A stretch of 64,000 bases of DNA from Agromyces sp. H66 (GTDB taxonomy: Bacteria; Actinomycetota; Actinomycetes; Actinomycetales; Microbacteriaceae): contig NZ_SJZG01000010.1 of NCBI RefSeq assembly GCF_004959775.1, forward strand, positions 77,649-141,648, read 5' to 3'. The notes beneath the pieces were generated by a model. The model had not been told where the DNA came from, made no database searches, and saw nothing but the letters and a program-made list of their open reading frames with translations. Below are positions 63,436 through 64,000 of the stretch, piece by piece. Position numbers and translations under genes: made by a program. Position 1 is the stretch's first letter. Every line of letters begins with the position of its first letter.

Positions 63436-64000
63436 CTATGGCGTCGAGCTGAGCCGGATGTCGACGTCCCGAAGTGGCGCGTAGTGCACTGGAGAAGTGA
63501 TGAAGATCCCAACTGCGAGAAGTGAGAGCACGGTGCCGATGGAACACACTCGAGTCATGACGGTGCCGGCCCTGTCCCGAAGGCGACGGCTCGCCAAGAT
63601 GAGCAGGCCGAGCCCGGCCAGGCCGCCGGCAGTGTTGACGATGAGATCGGTGACGTCGCAGCTCCCGATCGACAGGACCCACTGGGTGACCTCGAGGGCG
63701 AGGCTCGACCCGGCGACCACGGACGCGAGCTTCCACCGGGGCCACGACGGCGCGAGGAGGCCGAGGTAGAGGCCGAAGGGAACGAAGAGCACGACGTTCG
63801 CGACGACCTCGAACGGTTCGCTGGCGCCGTCCTCCGCGGTGGGGGCGAACGGGACGAGCTTGATGTGGCGCAGCTCGCCGTTGCCGGTGTACGGCGGCTC
63901 GAGCTTCCACAGCACGAGCCAGACAAGCAAGGCGAGGTAGACCAGGAACAGCGCGACTAGGTGTACTGACCTGGATCGTTGTTGACGTAGGAGAGACCTC
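63436..64000 (-). CDS. VanZ-family membrane protein, 5' end outside window
   Basis: The frame stays open to base 64000, so the start lies to the right. The visible 187 residues contain LVALFLVYLALLVWLVLWKL, HIKLVPFAPTAEDGASEPFE, VVANVVLFVPFGLYLGLLAP and SLALEVTQWVLSIGSCDVTD, all typical of VanZ-like proteins with four or five membrane helices. A TTG at 63930 is a possible internal start but would cut into helix 1. Members can affect teicoplanin-type antibiotic susceptibility; the general role is unknown. Confidence 0.85.
   Translation of the reverse strand, partial: RSLLRQQRSRSVHLVALFLVYLALLVWLVLWKLEPPYTGNGELRHIKLVPFAPTAEDGASEPFEVVANVVLFVPFGLYLGLLAPSWPRWKLASVVAGSSLALEVTQWVLSIGSCDVTDLIVNTAGGLAGLGLLILASRRLRDRAGTVMTRVCSIGTVLSLLAVGIFITSPVHYAPLRDVDIRLSSTP

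Overview
The window is very GC-rich actinobacterial DNA. Codons end mostly in G or C, several genes appear to be read from leaderless mRNAs, ribonucleotide reductase is the class Ib nrdHIEF type, and an L10-leader rplJ-rplL operon is present. Together these suggest the family Microbacteriaceae (Agromyces-like). That placement is inference; no rRNA marker lies in the window.

Left part (1-31,000). A methyltransferase tail and a broken alpha/beta hydrolase-LuxR gene are followed by an MprAB-like two-component system, a self-regulated MFS-MarR drug-efflux pair, RidA, a secreted M14 carboxypeptidase and rplJ-rplL behind an L10 leader. Next come a LacI-controlled alpha-glucoside-type ABC importer without its ATPase (aglE, aglF, aglG), a small membrane protein, a GNAT, a surface-protein fragment, an ABC exporter and a BBE-type flavoprotein. 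Cystathionine beta-synthase and a gamma-synthase/lyase form a sulfur amino-acid pair. An APC permease coupled to an unusual cyclase-family hydrolase, SoxR with an MFS pump behind a textbook SoxR box, an aldo/keto reductase, a deleted alcohol dehydrogenase and a P-type ATPase follow.

Middle (31,000-52,700). This is a pentose/hexose region. A second MFS pump precedes a LacI-type regulator whose operators recur before araB-araD-araA. After these come a ChvE/MmsAB-type monosaccharide importer, VOC, LLM and HhH-GPD genes, and a YtfQRT-YjfF-type importer with its own LacI regulator and tandem operators. All three sugar-binding-protein genes are followed by a strong stem-loop before the next transporter gene.

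Right part (52,700-64,000). nrdHIEF lies behind two NrdR boxes and three DnaA-box-like sites. Immediately after nrdF is a lower-GC two-gene cassette that reads as a Pycsar anti-phage system: a class III nucleotidyl cyclase overlapping a DUF5706-type membrane effector. Beside it lie wrecked genes (response regulator, histidine kinase, GntR), a sign of an integration and decay hotspot. The window closes with an alpha/beta hydrolase, a SnoaL-like protein, an LLM oxidoreductase, a DUF4328 membrane protein and a VanZ-family gene cut by the edge.

The strongest findings are the Pycsar cassette, two unrelated families of dispersed intergenic palindromes with two copies each, and the heptamer GGATGCC/GGCATCC, which is scattered through genes on both strands and paired head to head in terminators.
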